NCBI GenBank assembly: GCA_964614375.1
Contig: CAZTLI010000075.1
Span: forward strand, 1 to 15,910
Reading direction: 5' to 3'
DNA from: CAZTLI01 sp964614375
GTDB lineage: Bacteria > Chloroflexota > Anaerolineae > Aggregatilineales > Phototrophicaceae
DNA length: 15,910 nt
The notes beneath the pieces were generated by a model. The model saw only the letters and a list, made by a program, of their open reading frames with translations. It had not been told where the DNA came from and searched no databases. The position numbers were made by a program, and so were the translations under genes. Positions 1 through 6,876 of the stretch are shown here, piece by piece (position 1 is the stretch's first letter; every line of letters starts with the position of its first letter).

Positions 1-61
1 AACAGGGGGCATTCGCCACTTTTAACATTATCATTTACTCCATCGCGTGTTCAGTAGATAA

Positions 62-107
62 CCTTTTGCACAGCATTATGCTGATTATCCGCAAAATGTG
101 CAAAGGG
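62..107. repeat. Long inverted repeat (hairpin) in left intergenic DNA
   Basis: CCTTTTGCACA at 62-72 pairs with TGTGCAAAGGG at 97-107: eleven base pairs, including one G-T wobble. The 24-base loop itself contains the small palindrome GCATTATGC (73-81). No run of T follows directly on either strand, so it is not a classical intrinsic terminator. It lies in 1-294, where I see no gene; it could be a transcript end for a gene left of the window, or a repeat unit. Confidence 0.5.
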
Positions 108-211
108 CGTTTCTACCTAATCTGAGATAACAATTCGCCACAAGCGTTAACCTGCACCCGATCATGATTTGTGCCTGCTTGTGCTCTAAGGATACTGAAA
201 CCTGGCTCCCT

Positions 212-242
212 GTGGCGCAAGCAAACTGGCAGTTTGCTCCAC
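212..242. terminator. Hairpin downstream of the Gfo/Idh gene
   Basis: AGCAAACT (220-227) and AGTTTGCT (231-238) form a perfect 8-bp stem with a 3-base loop. GTGG (212-215) and CCAC (239-242) extend it around a 4-base bulge. It sits about 50 bases beyond the stop codon of the minus-strand oxidoreductase gene and could end its transcript. On the minus strand no T-run follows, so factor-independent termination is uncertain. Confidence 0.4.
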
Positions 243-294
243 CAATCTTTTGCGACCTTTGCATCTTCGTGCCGTTGCGTTTAATGTCGTTGCC

Positions 295-1407
295 CTATAC
301 GATTTCACTAACCTGGACGCGGCGGGATTCTTGTGCGCTCAATAGCGCCGCTTGTAGATACCGTTGAACCCTCAGACCGTCGTTGAAGTCGGGCGAGGGC
401 GCTGTGTCATTCAGGATGGCATTCACAAAACCGCGCGTCATAAAATCTTCCACACGGAACAGGTCTTTATAGGTGTTGTGTACCGTATCAAGCCGCACCT
501 TGCCCCATATCGCGTCCGGGATGGGTAAATCGTGCAGCATCCCTTCGCCGACCTTTGCACCACGCACCTGCTGGATTGTGTCCCAATCCGTGAAACTGTA
601 GAGCGTGCCACCGCTGCCGTGAAATTCCATATGATGAGTCTGACCGAACGGCGTATCTTCATAGGCAACGGCGGTTACATGAATCACACCCTGCGCGCCA
701 CTGGCAAATTCCAGCAGCATTATGGCGCTGTCATCCGTCACATCATAGGACGCACCATCAGGGCGCGGCGCGCGTTCAACGTGATAGCCGAGCAGCGTCG
801 TAATCGCCGTCACATCGCCATAAATCCAGTCTGCCAGATAGAGAAAATGTGTCCCTAAATCACCAACCACACCCGCGCCAGCCAATTCCCGGTCAAAGCG
901 CCACAAATAGTCACCCTCACGCGCATAGCCTGTGTAATAGCGCATGTTGAGATGATAGGGTGTGCCGATATAGCCATTGGCGATTAGCTGCTTGAGATAC
1001 CGTGCCGTTGGCATGAAGCTGTAGGTGAATGGCACCATCGTCTTCACGCCAGCGGATTGCGCCGCATCGGTCATGGCTTTGGCCCGGGCATAATCGAGCG
1101 CCAGCGGTTTTTCACACAACACATGCAGACCGCGTTCAATCGCCGCCATCGCCATTGGATAGTGTTCGTTGTTGGGCGTGGAAATCAGCACCGCATCCAG
1201 CGATTCGCTGTTGAGCATGGTCTGATAATCGGTATAGTGCGCCGGGACATGCCATTGTTGAGCAAATGCGCGCGTGCGTTCGGGATGGCGCCCGACGACA
1301 GCACTGACCTGCGCGTTGGGATGGGCTGCCAGCGCGGGCATATACATGGCGTCTGACCACCAGCTTGTGCCAATGACGCCGATTTTGACGGCGGGTTGTG
1401 CAGACAT
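295..1407 (-). CDS. Gfo/Idh/MocA-family NAD(P)-dependent oxidoreductase
   Basis: A 370-residue cytoplasmic protein of normal length for the Gfo/Idh/MocA family, which mostly oxidises or reduces sugars, inositols and their derivatives. The N-terminal Rossmann fold is visible as KIGVIGTSWW (residues 8-17). The family signature CEKPLALD (98-105) carries the usual lysine K100. The C-terminal alpha/beta domain carries GDLGTHFLYLADW (182-194), with the metal- or substrate-positioning Asp183 and catalytic-type His187. The start at 1407 was chosen because GAGAGG lies 6 bases upstream; an in-frame ATG at 1434 has no such site. The gene is divergent from the decarboxylase and has no sugar transporter or kinase beside it, so the substrate cannot be read from context. 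The family call is secure; the reaction is not. Confidence 0.93.
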   Translation of the reverse strand: MSAQPAVKIGVIGTSWWSDAMYMPALAAHPNAQVSAVVGRHPERTRAFAQQWHVPAHYTDYQTMLNSESLDAVLISTPNNEHYPMAMAAIERGLHVLCEKPLALDYARAKAMTDAAQSAGVKTMVPFTYSFMPTARYLKQLIANGYIGTPYHLNMRYYTGYAREGDYLWRFDRELAGAGVVGDLGTHFLYLADWIYGDVTAITTLLGYHVERAPRPDGASYDVTDDSAIMLLEFASGAQGVIHVTAVAYEDTPFGQTHHMEFHGSGGTLYSFTDWDTIQQVRGAKVGEGMLHDLPIPDAIWGKVRLDTVHNTYKDLFRVEDFMTRGFVNAILNDTAPSPDFNDGLRVQRYLQAALLSAQESRRVQVSEIV

Positions 1408-1445
1408 AACGATCCTCTCAGGGTGGATATTCAATATTGTGAGCG

Positions 1446-1451
1446 ATTATA
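1446..1451 (-). promoter_or_regulatory. Candidate -10 element for the Gfo/Idh gene
   Basis: The minus strand reads TATAAT, a perfect sigma-70 -10 hexamer, about 40 bases upstream of the chosen ATG. No convincing -35 hexamer stands at 16-18 bases, so this would be an activator-dependent or weak promoter, if real. Confidence 0.35.
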
Positions 1452-1597
1452 CAGCTTCGCCCCAGAATCGCATCACAAATAGGCCGCCATCAAACAAATG
1501 GTCTAAAGTGGTGACATACACAGCCGCCAAAATCTTCTAAATTGAATTAGTCGCGATGTATGGGTGTATCGATTTTGATGGATAAGAGAGGGTATTG

Positions 1598-3073
1598 ATG
1601 TCACACCAAATAGAAACCACGCTCGACCCGCAGGACTGGGATGCTTTCCGGGAATTGGGGCATCAAATGATGGACGATATGGTGGATTATTTAAAGGGTC
1701 TGCGCGAGAAATCCGTCTGGCAGCCCGTGCCAGATGAAATTAAACAGCATTTTCAGCAGCCACTGCCGCAAGAGTCCATGCCTGAAACTGAAGTCTATCA
1801 GGAATATTTAGAAACGATTTTGCCATATCCGATGGGTAATATGCACCCGCGCTTCTGGGGATGGGTCATCAGCACCGGGACACCGCTCGGAATGCTGGCG
1901 GAGCTGCTCACAGGCGCGACATCGGTGCAAATGGGCGGCGGCGAACACAGCGCGGTCTATGTCGAATTGCAGGTGCTGGACTGGTTTAAGGAACTGTTCA
2001 ACTATCCCAAAGACGCCAGCGGCGTCCTGGTCAGCGGCGCGTCGATGGCAAATCTGGTCGGATTAACCGTCGCCCGCAATACCAAAGCGCCCTTCAATGT
2101 GCGTAAGGCTGGGATGCAAAGCGACCATCCCACAATGGTGATGTACATCACGCCGGAAACGCATAGCTGTCATCAGAAAAATGCTGAACTACTGGGAATC
2201 GGTAGTGACGCCATTCGCTTCATCCCGGTTAATGACCGCTATCAAATGGACACCGGTGCACTGCGTTCAGCTATCGAAGCTGATAAAGCCGCCGGACACT
2301 TCCCCTTCTGTGTGGTTGGCACGGCGGGCACGGTCAAAACCGGGGCATATGACGACCTTGTAACGATTGCCGACATCTGCGCGGAATATGACCTGTGGCT
2401 GCACGTTGACGGCGCGTTCGGGGCGATGGTCGCGTTCACGGATGATGATGACCTGAAACAGTCGATTGCGGGCATGGAGCGCGCCGATTCACTGGGCTTT
2501 GATATGCACAAATGGATGTCGATTCCGTTTGAAGCGGCTTGCGCGCTGGTGCGGCATGGCAAATCCCACTATAACGCCTTCGCCCTCACACCGGACTATC
2601 TGACTCATGCGATGCGCGGTGTCGCGAGTGCCCCTGTGTGGTTGAGCGATTATGGCATTCAACTGTCGCGCAGCTTCCGCGCACTCAAATTGTGGATGTC
2701 GATGAAGGCATACGGCGCCGCCCACTATGGCAAGGTCATCAGCATGAATGTGGCGCAGACCCGTTATCTGGCGCAGCTTGTCGATAATTCGCCCGAATTG
2801 GAACGCACCGCCGAGGTCCCACTGAATATCGTCTGCTTCCGCTATATACAGGAAGGCATGTCGGACGAGGCATTGAACGCGCTCAACGAAGAACTGCTGC
2901 TGCGCCTGCAAGAGAGCGGGGTCGCCGTCGTGTCCAACTCAACGCTCAATGGCAAATACTCGCTGCGGATGTGTAATGTCAATCATCGCAGCACCTATGC
3001 CGACTTTGATATGCTGGTCGAAAAGGTGATCGAATTGGGGCGCGAACTCGTCCGTGCAGAGGTGTATGGATAA
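1598..3073 (+). CDS. PLP-dependent group II amino-acid decarboxylase
   Basis: A 491-residue enzyme of the aromatic-L-amino-acid/glutamate decarboxylase family (fold type I), which removes the carboxyl group of an amino acid as CO2. Visible motifs: MHPRFWGW (residues 82-89) near the substrate pocket; the region THSCHQK (188-194) with the PLP-stacking His189; HVDGAFGA (269-276) with Asp271, which pairs with the pyridine nitrogen; and DMHKWM (302-307), where Lys305 forms the Schiff base with PLP. The ATG at 1598 follows GAGAGGG at a good distance; TTG at 1595 overlaps it and is less likely. Substrate specificity cannot be assigned. The last 87 bases, including the stop codon, are duplicated 852 bases downstream, so the 3' end may have been supplied by an inserted element. 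Confidence 0.93.
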   Translation: MSHQIETTLDPQDWDAFRELGHQMMDDMVDYLKGLREKSVWQPVPDEIKQHFQQPLPQESMPETEVYQEYLETILPYPMGNMHPRFWGWVISTGTPLGMLAELLTGATSVQMGGGEHSAVYVELQVLDWFKELFNYPKDASGVLVSGASMANLVGLTVARNTKAPFNVRKAGMQSDHPTMVMYITPETHSCHQKNAELLGIGSDAIRFIPVNDRYQMDTGALRSAIEADKAAGHFPFCVVGTAGTVKTGAYDDLVTIADICAEYDLWLHVDGAFGAMVAFTDDDDLKQSIAGMERADSLGFDMHKWMSIPFEAACALVRHGKSHYNAFALTPDYLTHAMRGVASAPVWLSDYGIQLSRSFRALKLWMSMKAYGAAHYGKVISMNVAQTRYLAQLVDNSPELERTAEVPLNIVCFRYIQEGMSDEALNALNEELLLRLQESGVAVVSNSTLNGKYSLRMCNVNHRSTYADFDMLVEKVIELGRELVRAEVYG

Positions 3074-3074
3074 A
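2988..3074. repeat. 87-bp direct repeat, copy 1 (3' end of decarboxylase gene)
   Basis: This stretch holds the last 28 codons and the stop of the decarboxylase gene. It matches 3840-3926 at 85 of 87 positions; the differences are at 3052 (C here, G in copy 2) and 3057 (C here, A in copy 2). One difference is silent; the other changes Ala to Glu in the ending LVRAEVYG. The copies lie 852 bases apart and bracket the toxin-antitoxin pair. Confidence 0.95.
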
Positions 3075-3082
3075 TAGCTATC

Positions 3083-3105
3083 CACGTTTCATACCCCTAA
3101 ACGTG
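3083..3105 (+). terminator. Hairpin just after the decarboxylase stop
   Basis: CACGTTT (3083-3089) and AAACGTG (3099-3105) form a perfect 7-bp stem with a 9-base loop, 9 bases after the stop codon. A T-rich stretch (3111-3118) follows only after a short gap, so termination is plausible but weak. The right arm lies within TAAACGTGCA (3098-3107), a 10-mer repeated immediately after repeat copy 2 at 3923-3932. Confidence 0.4.
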
Positions 3106-3124
3106 CAGATTTTAGTTTGATGTG

Positions 3125-3569
3125 TTAGGGCTTGAAATCAGTAATGGGTTTAATTGTCACACCTTCAATAGAGGCTGCTGTTGCTTGTTTACTATCGTCG
3201 GTGATGAGAGGAAAACCCATGTGTTCAGCTATCGCAATATCGCAATATCGCAATATAGATTGAATCATATATTGCAAGTTGATGTTTTACGCCAATTTCA
3301 AGCCCGCGCGGTAACAGGTCGATAACTGGTACAAGATTCACGTCAAGAGCGAGTAAATCTTTTGTGTGCGAGTGTGCTATAGCAAGTAAAACATTGTTAA
3401 ACCGAACTTGTTTCCATAGGACATTTGTGCATTCCAACAGACAGAATTCAGGTGCATAGACCGTTATCGCATCGCCAACAGAGTCAAACAGCACATCCAC
3501 ATGGACTGTATGAATATCGGCAATGATATGCTGGATGAGAATACTCGCATCCAAGATGTACTCGCTCAT
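3125..3569 (-). pseudogene. vapC: VapC-like PIN-domain toxin, frame-disrupted by an 8-bp repeat
   Basis: PIN-domain ribonuclease toxin of a VapBC-type pair. As it stands, the frame opens at ATG 3569 and stops at 3225 after 114 residues. Three PIN acidic residues are visible: Asp7 in YILDAS, Glu46 in LLECTNVLW and Asp102 in IYDSIYIA. The frame then runs into three copies of an 8-base unit (3231-3256) and stops. If two copies are removed (16 bases), the frame continues as IAEHMGFPLITDDSKQ and on to VTIKPITDFKP, ending at TAA 3125-3127. That gives 142 residues, a normal VapC length, and restores the fourth acidic site, Asp119/Asp120. Four copies would also be in frame. The start overlaps the antitoxin stop by four bases (ATGA). 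The current product lacks the last core strand and acidic residue, so it is probably inactive as a nuclease. Confidence 0.85.
3231..3256. repeat. 8-bp tandem repeat inside the PIN toxin gene
   Basis: ATCGCAAT is repeated three times exactly (3231-3238, 3239-3246, 3247-3254), followed by two more matching bases. On the coding (minus) strand the unit reads as a permutation of GCGATATT. Because 8 is not a multiple of 3, each unit gained or lost changes the reading frame. One or four units give an open frame; two or three give early stops. Confidence 0.95.
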
Positions 3570-3766
3570 GCGTCGCGATCTTCTCGTAACATCTCCAACG
3601 CAGACTTTGCACCGGGAGATGGCACAATGCGGTTGCGTCGTATCGAAGCGTTAACTTCTGCCATTGTTCGTTTATCGGCCTGTTTTGCCATAACGTGCTT
3701 GATGCGTTTATCAATAAGTTGAGTCAATTCAGCAAGTGTCATATCAGCAATACGATTCGTTGCCAC
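3566..3766 (-). CDS. Small antitoxin partner of the PIN toxin
   Basis: A 66-residue, charged protein encoded directly upstream of the PIN toxin, with the ATGA stop/start overlap typical of type II toxin-antitoxin operons. It reads MATNRIADMT, then a leucine- and charge-rich helical stretch (LAELTQLIDKRI, residues 11-22), and ends in SALEMLREDRDA, which looks like a toxin-wrapping tail. Similar small proteins accompany PIN toxins in Chloroflexota and Cyanobacteria (from general knowledge, not a search). It starts at GTG 3766, supported by AGGG about 7 bases upstream. No ribbon-helix-helix or AbrB motif is obvious, so the DNA-binding mode is unassigned. The frame is intact, so antitoxin may be made although the toxin is disrupted. 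Confidence 0.75.
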   Translation of the reverse strand: MATNRIADMTLAELTQLIDKRIKHVMAKQADKRTMAEVNASIRRNRIVPSPGAKSALEMLREDRDA

Positions 3767-3839
3767 TGTATTTCCCTACTTTCAGCATGACTTACGCATA
3801 TTGTACTGCAATTGGTTTTGATGAACAGGATAATAAAGA

Positions 3840-3926
3840 GCAGCACCTATGCCGACTTTGATATGCTGGTCGAAAAGGTGATCGAATTGGGGCGCGAACT
3901 CGTGCGTGAAGAGGTGTATGGATAAA
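3840..3926. repeat. 87-bp direct repeat, copy 2 (orphan 3' end of decarboxylase gene)
   Basis: Second copy of the decarboxylase 3' end, stop codon included, lacking any upstream coding sequence. It encodes a 27-residue tail ending LVREEVYG, where the live gene ends LVRAEVYG. The 852-base distance is a multiple of three, but the copies are not joined by an open frame. The most economical reading is that the toxin-antitoxin DNA entered the gene's end together with a replacement 3' end, leaving this as the original end. A partial tandem duplication is the alternative. Confidence 0.95.
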
Positions 3927-3982
3927 CGTGCATCGGGAAAGGCACAAGTTTGTCGTAGAATCTATTGAGAAAGGGCAGTAGA

Positions 3983-4030
3983 CGCTTGAGTAAAGACTTT
4001 GATCAAGTCTATCTGGTTTTTGCTCAGGCG
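3983..4030 (+). terminator. Nested hairpin, possible terminator or structured leader
   Basis: An inner perfect stem, AGACTT (3994-3999) with AAGTCT (4005-4010), sits inside an outer stem, CGCTTGAG (3983-3990) with CTCAGGCG (4023-4030; one T-G wobble). A TTTTT run lies at 4017-4021, within the 3' side. It probably ended the decarboxylase transcript before the insertion separated them. It is equally close to the upstream side of the next operon. Confidence 0.4.
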
Positions 4031-4196
4031 TCCGCCACGATCCCCGCACTATCCTGATCACTTTGATAAAGATTTTCCACAGCACAAATTCCTGGTTTTG
4101 AGTTGTCCACACGGAGTTATCACAACCCACACTACACGCATTACGAAATTCACAAAATTTTCAGAACATCGGTATGTTAAGTTTTCTTAAACATCG

Positions 4197-4202
4197 TATA
4201 AT
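4197..4202 (+). promoter_or_regulatory. Candidate -10 element of the PhnD/kinase operon
   Basis: TATAAT at 4197-4202 lies in an AT-rich stretch 63 bases before the start of the PhnD-like gene. The best -35 candidate, TGTTAA (4175-4180) at 16 bases, is a poor match to consensus. Confidence 0.45.
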
Positions 4203-4264
4203 TATTGTGTATTACAGAACCTTTCACCATCGGTTGAGATGCTATTCTATAGGGGAAGATCAAA

Positions 4265-5194
4265 ATGAAGATGCTTCATCTCATGTTCCTCGTTTTACTG
4301 GTTTTGTTTGTCGGATGTACCACACAGGAAGAGCCAGCAACGCCCACAGCAGAACCACAATCCGAAGCACAGGGTGTCATCGTGTTGGGCGACATTGATG
4401 CCGATGACCCGGCAGGAAAAGTCGAAGAACTGCAACCCATTATTGACTATGTTGCCTCGCGACTGGGTGAGTACGGTATCGGACGCGGTGAAGTACGGAT
4501 TGCCCGCGATTTAGATTCAATGACAGAGCTGGTGGGTTCGGGCGAAATTGACCTCTATTACGACAGCCTTTATCCCGCATTGATTGTCCGCGAAGAGACA
4601 GGCGCACAGCCACTGGTACGTGGTTGGCGCGGAGGCGCTCCCGTCTATCATACTGTGTTCTTCGCCCGCGCTGATAGCGGTCTGACAAGCGCAGAAGACA
4701 TGGTAGGACGGATGATCGCGTTTGATGACGAAGCATCGACATCGGGATTTATGATGCCGATCTCGTTCATGGTATCGAATGGGCTGAATCCGGTTGAGCA
4801 AAGTTCACGCGATGCAGATGTACCCGATGATGAAGTGGGCTATGTATTCTCAGGTGATGACGATAATACGGTGGAATGGGTTTTGAGCGGTATTGTCGAT
4901 ATTGGTGCGACGGACAATTTGACGTATCTGGGTATACCCGAAGCCACCCGCGAGGAATTGGTCATCATTGCCGAGACCGCTGAAGTACCGCGCCGTGTCA
5001 TGATGATTGGACCGGATATTGATGATGAATTGGCGAACGCCGTGCGCGAGATTCTCATTACAATGGATGAAGATGCGGAAGGTCAACCATTGCTGGAGAT
5101 TATCCGCACGACTCAATTCGACGAATTTCCGGGTGGTGCCGAAGCCGCATTTGGCCCAATTCTGGAAATGTTTGAAGTGTTCAATAACCGATAA
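4265..5194 (+). CDS. PhnD-type substrate-binding lipoprotein
   Basis: A 309-residue extracytoplasmic solute-binding protein of the phosphate/phosphite/phosphonate (PhnD-like, type 2 periplasmic-binding) superfamily. The signal peptide is hydrophobic (residues 3-17) and ends in LFVGC with Cys18 as the likely lipidated residue; Phe at -3 is slightly off the usual lipobox. A Glu/Pro/Thr-rich linker follows. Family-typical segments are LQPIIDYVASRLGEYG (about 58-73), the SGEIDLYY strand (93-100), the HTVFFAR strand near 130, the DDEASTSGFMMP ligand loop near 155, and a second lobe up to about 270. A strong site, AGGGGAAG, precedes the ATG. No ABC permease or ATPase gene follows. Instead a histidine kinase and receivers do, so I infer it serves as a ligand-sensing subunit. 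The ligand itself is unknown. Confidence 0.85.
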   Translation: MKMLHLMFLVLLVLFVGCTTQEEPATPTAEPQSEAQGVIVLGDIDADDPAGKVEELQPIIDYVASRLGEYGIGRGEVRIARDLDSMTELVGSGEIDLYYDSLYPALIVREETGAQPLVRGWRGGAPVYHTVFFARADSGLTSAEDMVGRMIAFDDEASTSGFMMPISFMVSNGLNPVEQSSRDADVPDDEVGYVFSGDDDNTVEWVLSGIVDIGATDNLTYLGIPEATREELVIIAETAEVPRRVMMIGPDIDDELANAVREILITMDEDAEGQPLLEIIRTTQFDEFPGGAEAAFGPILEMFEVFNNR

Positions 5195-5207
5195 TATGAT
5201 GAGATTT

Positions 5208-5240
5208 GATGGGGCGCCCCCGCGCTCCATCACTCATTTT
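5208..5240 (+). terminator. Intra-operon terminator/attenuator-like hairpin
   Basis: GATGGGGCGC (5208-5217) pairs with GCGCTCCATC (5222-5231) through a CCCC loop: ten base pairs with one G-T wobble. ACTCATTTT follows directly. It lies in the 62-base gap between the PhnD-like gene and the kinase gene. It should reduce read-through, giving more binding protein than kinase, or protect the 3' end of the upstream message. Confidence 0.65.
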
Positions 5241-5256
5241 CACATGAAACCAGACT

Positions 5257-6873
5257 ATGCACACAGGTCGAAACATCGTGGATACAGTTAAGGCAGTAAC
5301 AACATCAGCACCTCTCGACAAGTCGCAATCTCCGCTATCCTCATTGCGAGATTGGAAAACGTGGTCATTTCGATGGCAATTGACTGCCTTTATCACGACC
5401 GTGATTGTCGTCGTTGTCGTCGGCGTTACCGCTGCGTCTATCTCGCGGGCGACGGCGTACTTCAGAGATGAAGTTGAGCGCCGCGCCGAAGTCATTGTCG
5501 ATACTACCACGCTGGCAATTGTTGATGCCCTGTATTTTTTAGATGTTGATCAAGTCGATTTTATCGCAGACCAATTCTTCAATGCGAGCGATACGCTGGC
5601 CCTGAGAATTTATGACCCGACAGGCCGCATTTTGATCTCGCCCGATGACCCAACACTGGAAGCATCTTTGACCAGGGACCCATTTGGCGCGCGTCTGATC
5701 GAATCTCAAGGGATACAGCTTACATGGCAAAGTGATCGTCTCATCGCTGGCAAGCCTGTCGTGGTAGGCAGTCAGGTGATTGGCGCAGTTCATATCGAAT
5801 TGCCCATTTCACAGTTGAACGATCAAATCTTCACCACTGCGATTCAATCCGCAATTGTGGGTTTGTTGGCAATTATTGCGAGTGTGGCGGCGGTGTTGTT
5901 TGTAAGTCGCACCTTCACACGCCCAATTCGCACGCTCGTGGATGAAACGCAAAAGATTGCTGCTGGTCGCCTGACCCATCGTATTGCACCCCAAACCGGG
6001 TCTTCCGAATTGACACATCTCTCCAAATCTGTCGAGGAAATGCGCGAAAATCTGCTATCGCTCTATACGGACATGGAACGGCGCATTGCTGAACGAACAG
6101 TCGATTTGCGGAACGCGCGCGACGAGGCGCTGGCGGCACAGCGGATTGCCCAGGAAAATTCGCGATTGAAATCGGAGTTCTTGTCTACGATGTCGCACGA
6201 ACTGCGTACCCCGTTAAACGCGATTGAGGGTTTTACGAGTATTATGTTGAGTGGCATGGGCGTTGAGTTAAGTCCGCAAGCTGAACACATGGTTTCGCGC
6301 GTTAGTGCCAACAGCAAGCGATTATTGGCGCTCATCAACGATTTCCTTGACCTATCGCGCATCGAATCCGGGCGACTTGAACTGGTCAAATCACCGATTA
6401 CATTGGAATCGCTCATTCAGAAATGGCAACATGAGGTGGGTGTTCTCGCAACAAATAAGGGAATTGCTTTTGTCGCGAAGATTGACCCGAATCTACCCCC
6501 CGTGATTATGGGTGATGAAGAGGCCCTGTCGAAGATTGCGGTCAATCTGTTAGGTAATGCGTTCAAATTTACGCATGAGGGACAGGTCTCATTGGCGCTG
6601 GAACGAAGTCATGACGGTTGGCTGCTTTCAGTACAAGATACTGGCATCGGCATCCCGCCCCATGCGCGTGAATACATCTTTGATGAATTCCGGCAGGTGG
6701 ATGGGTCTTCAAAACGTGAATATGGCGGCACAGGGTTGGGATTGGCGCTGGTGCAGAAACTCTCGCGGGCAATGGGTGGCAGCGTGGCTGTACAAAGCGA
6801 AGTGGGCAAGGGCAGCACGTTTACTGTGACATTGCCGCTTGAAGTCGCAGATGATAGTCAAAAAGGGACGTAA
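5257..6873 (+). CDS. Membrane sensor histidine kinase (Cache-like, HAMP, HisKA, HATPase)
   Basis: A 538-residue two-component sensor kinase. Order: transmembrane segment 1 (about 42-62); extracytoplasmic sensor region (about 65-190), with a PAS/Cache-like pattern IYDPTGRILISPDDP (118-132); transmembrane segment 2 (194-216); HAMP (RPIRTLVDE onward, 222-268); coiled coil; HisKA with the phosphorylated His314 in TMSHELRTPLNAIEGF (311-326); N box NLLGNAFKFTHEG (430-442); G1 DTGIGIP (461-467); and G2 GGTGLGLAL (490-498). All catalytic boxes are intact. Start choice is weak: ATG 5257 has no clear ribosome-binding site, and GTG 5278 with AGG upstream is an alternative that shortens it by 7 residues. 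The gene before it encodes a PhnD-like protein that may deliver the signal to the sensor region; the genes after it encode its likely receiver partners. Confidence 0.95.
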   Translation: MHTGRNIVDTVKAVTTSAPLDKSQSPLSSLRDWKTWSFRWQLTAFITTVIVVVVVGVTAASISRATAYFRDEVERRAEVIVDTTTLAIVDALYFLDVDQVDFIADQFFNASDTLALRIYDPTGRILISPDDPTLEASLTRDPFGARLIESQGIQLTWQSDRLIAGKPVVVGSQVIGAVHIELPISQLNDQIFTTAIQSAIVGLLAIIASVAAVLFVSRTFTRPIRTLVDETQKIAAGRLTHRIAPQTGSSELTHLSKSVEEMRENLLSLYTDMERRIAERTVDLRNARDEALAAQRIAQENSRLKSEFLSTMSHELRTPLNAIEGFTSIMLSGMGVELSPQAEHMVSRVSANSKRLLALINDFLDLSRIESGRLELVKSPITLESLIQKWQHEVGVLATNKGIAFVAKIDPNLPPVIMGDEEALSKIAVNLLGNAFKFTHEGQVSLALERSHDGWLLSVQDTGIGIPPHAREYIFDEFRQVDGSSKREYGGTGLGLALVQKLSRAMGGSVAVQSEVGKGSTFTVTLPLEVADDSQKGT

Positions 6874-6876
6874 CAC

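Larger units (their letters stand above)
3927..4264 (+). other. Gene-free interval upstream of the PhnD-like gene
   Basis: These 338 bases carry no convincing gene. They hold the nested hairpin at 3983-4030, the small palindrome CTTTGATAAAG near 4063, an AT-rich tract from about 4140, and the promoter-like element and ribosome-binding site of the PhnD-like lipoprotein gene. Confidence 0.6.

Noticed and set aside
3231..3256. The three 8-base repeats as iterons or a CRISPR-like array
   Set aside because: The units are contiguous with no spacers, there are only three, and they sit inside a coding region. A slippage repeat explains them better.
3122..3325. Plus-strand 67-codon open frame across the toxin gene
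   Set aside because: It lies antisense to the PIN toxin gene and its 8-base repeat, and resembles no known protein. The minus-strand reading restores a coherent PIN domain, so this is a shadow.
2988..3926. Insertion-sequence target-site duplication
   Set aside because: Target duplications of IS elements are usually 2-14 bases. An 87-base duplication with two differences, no transposase and no terminal inverted repeats does not fit.
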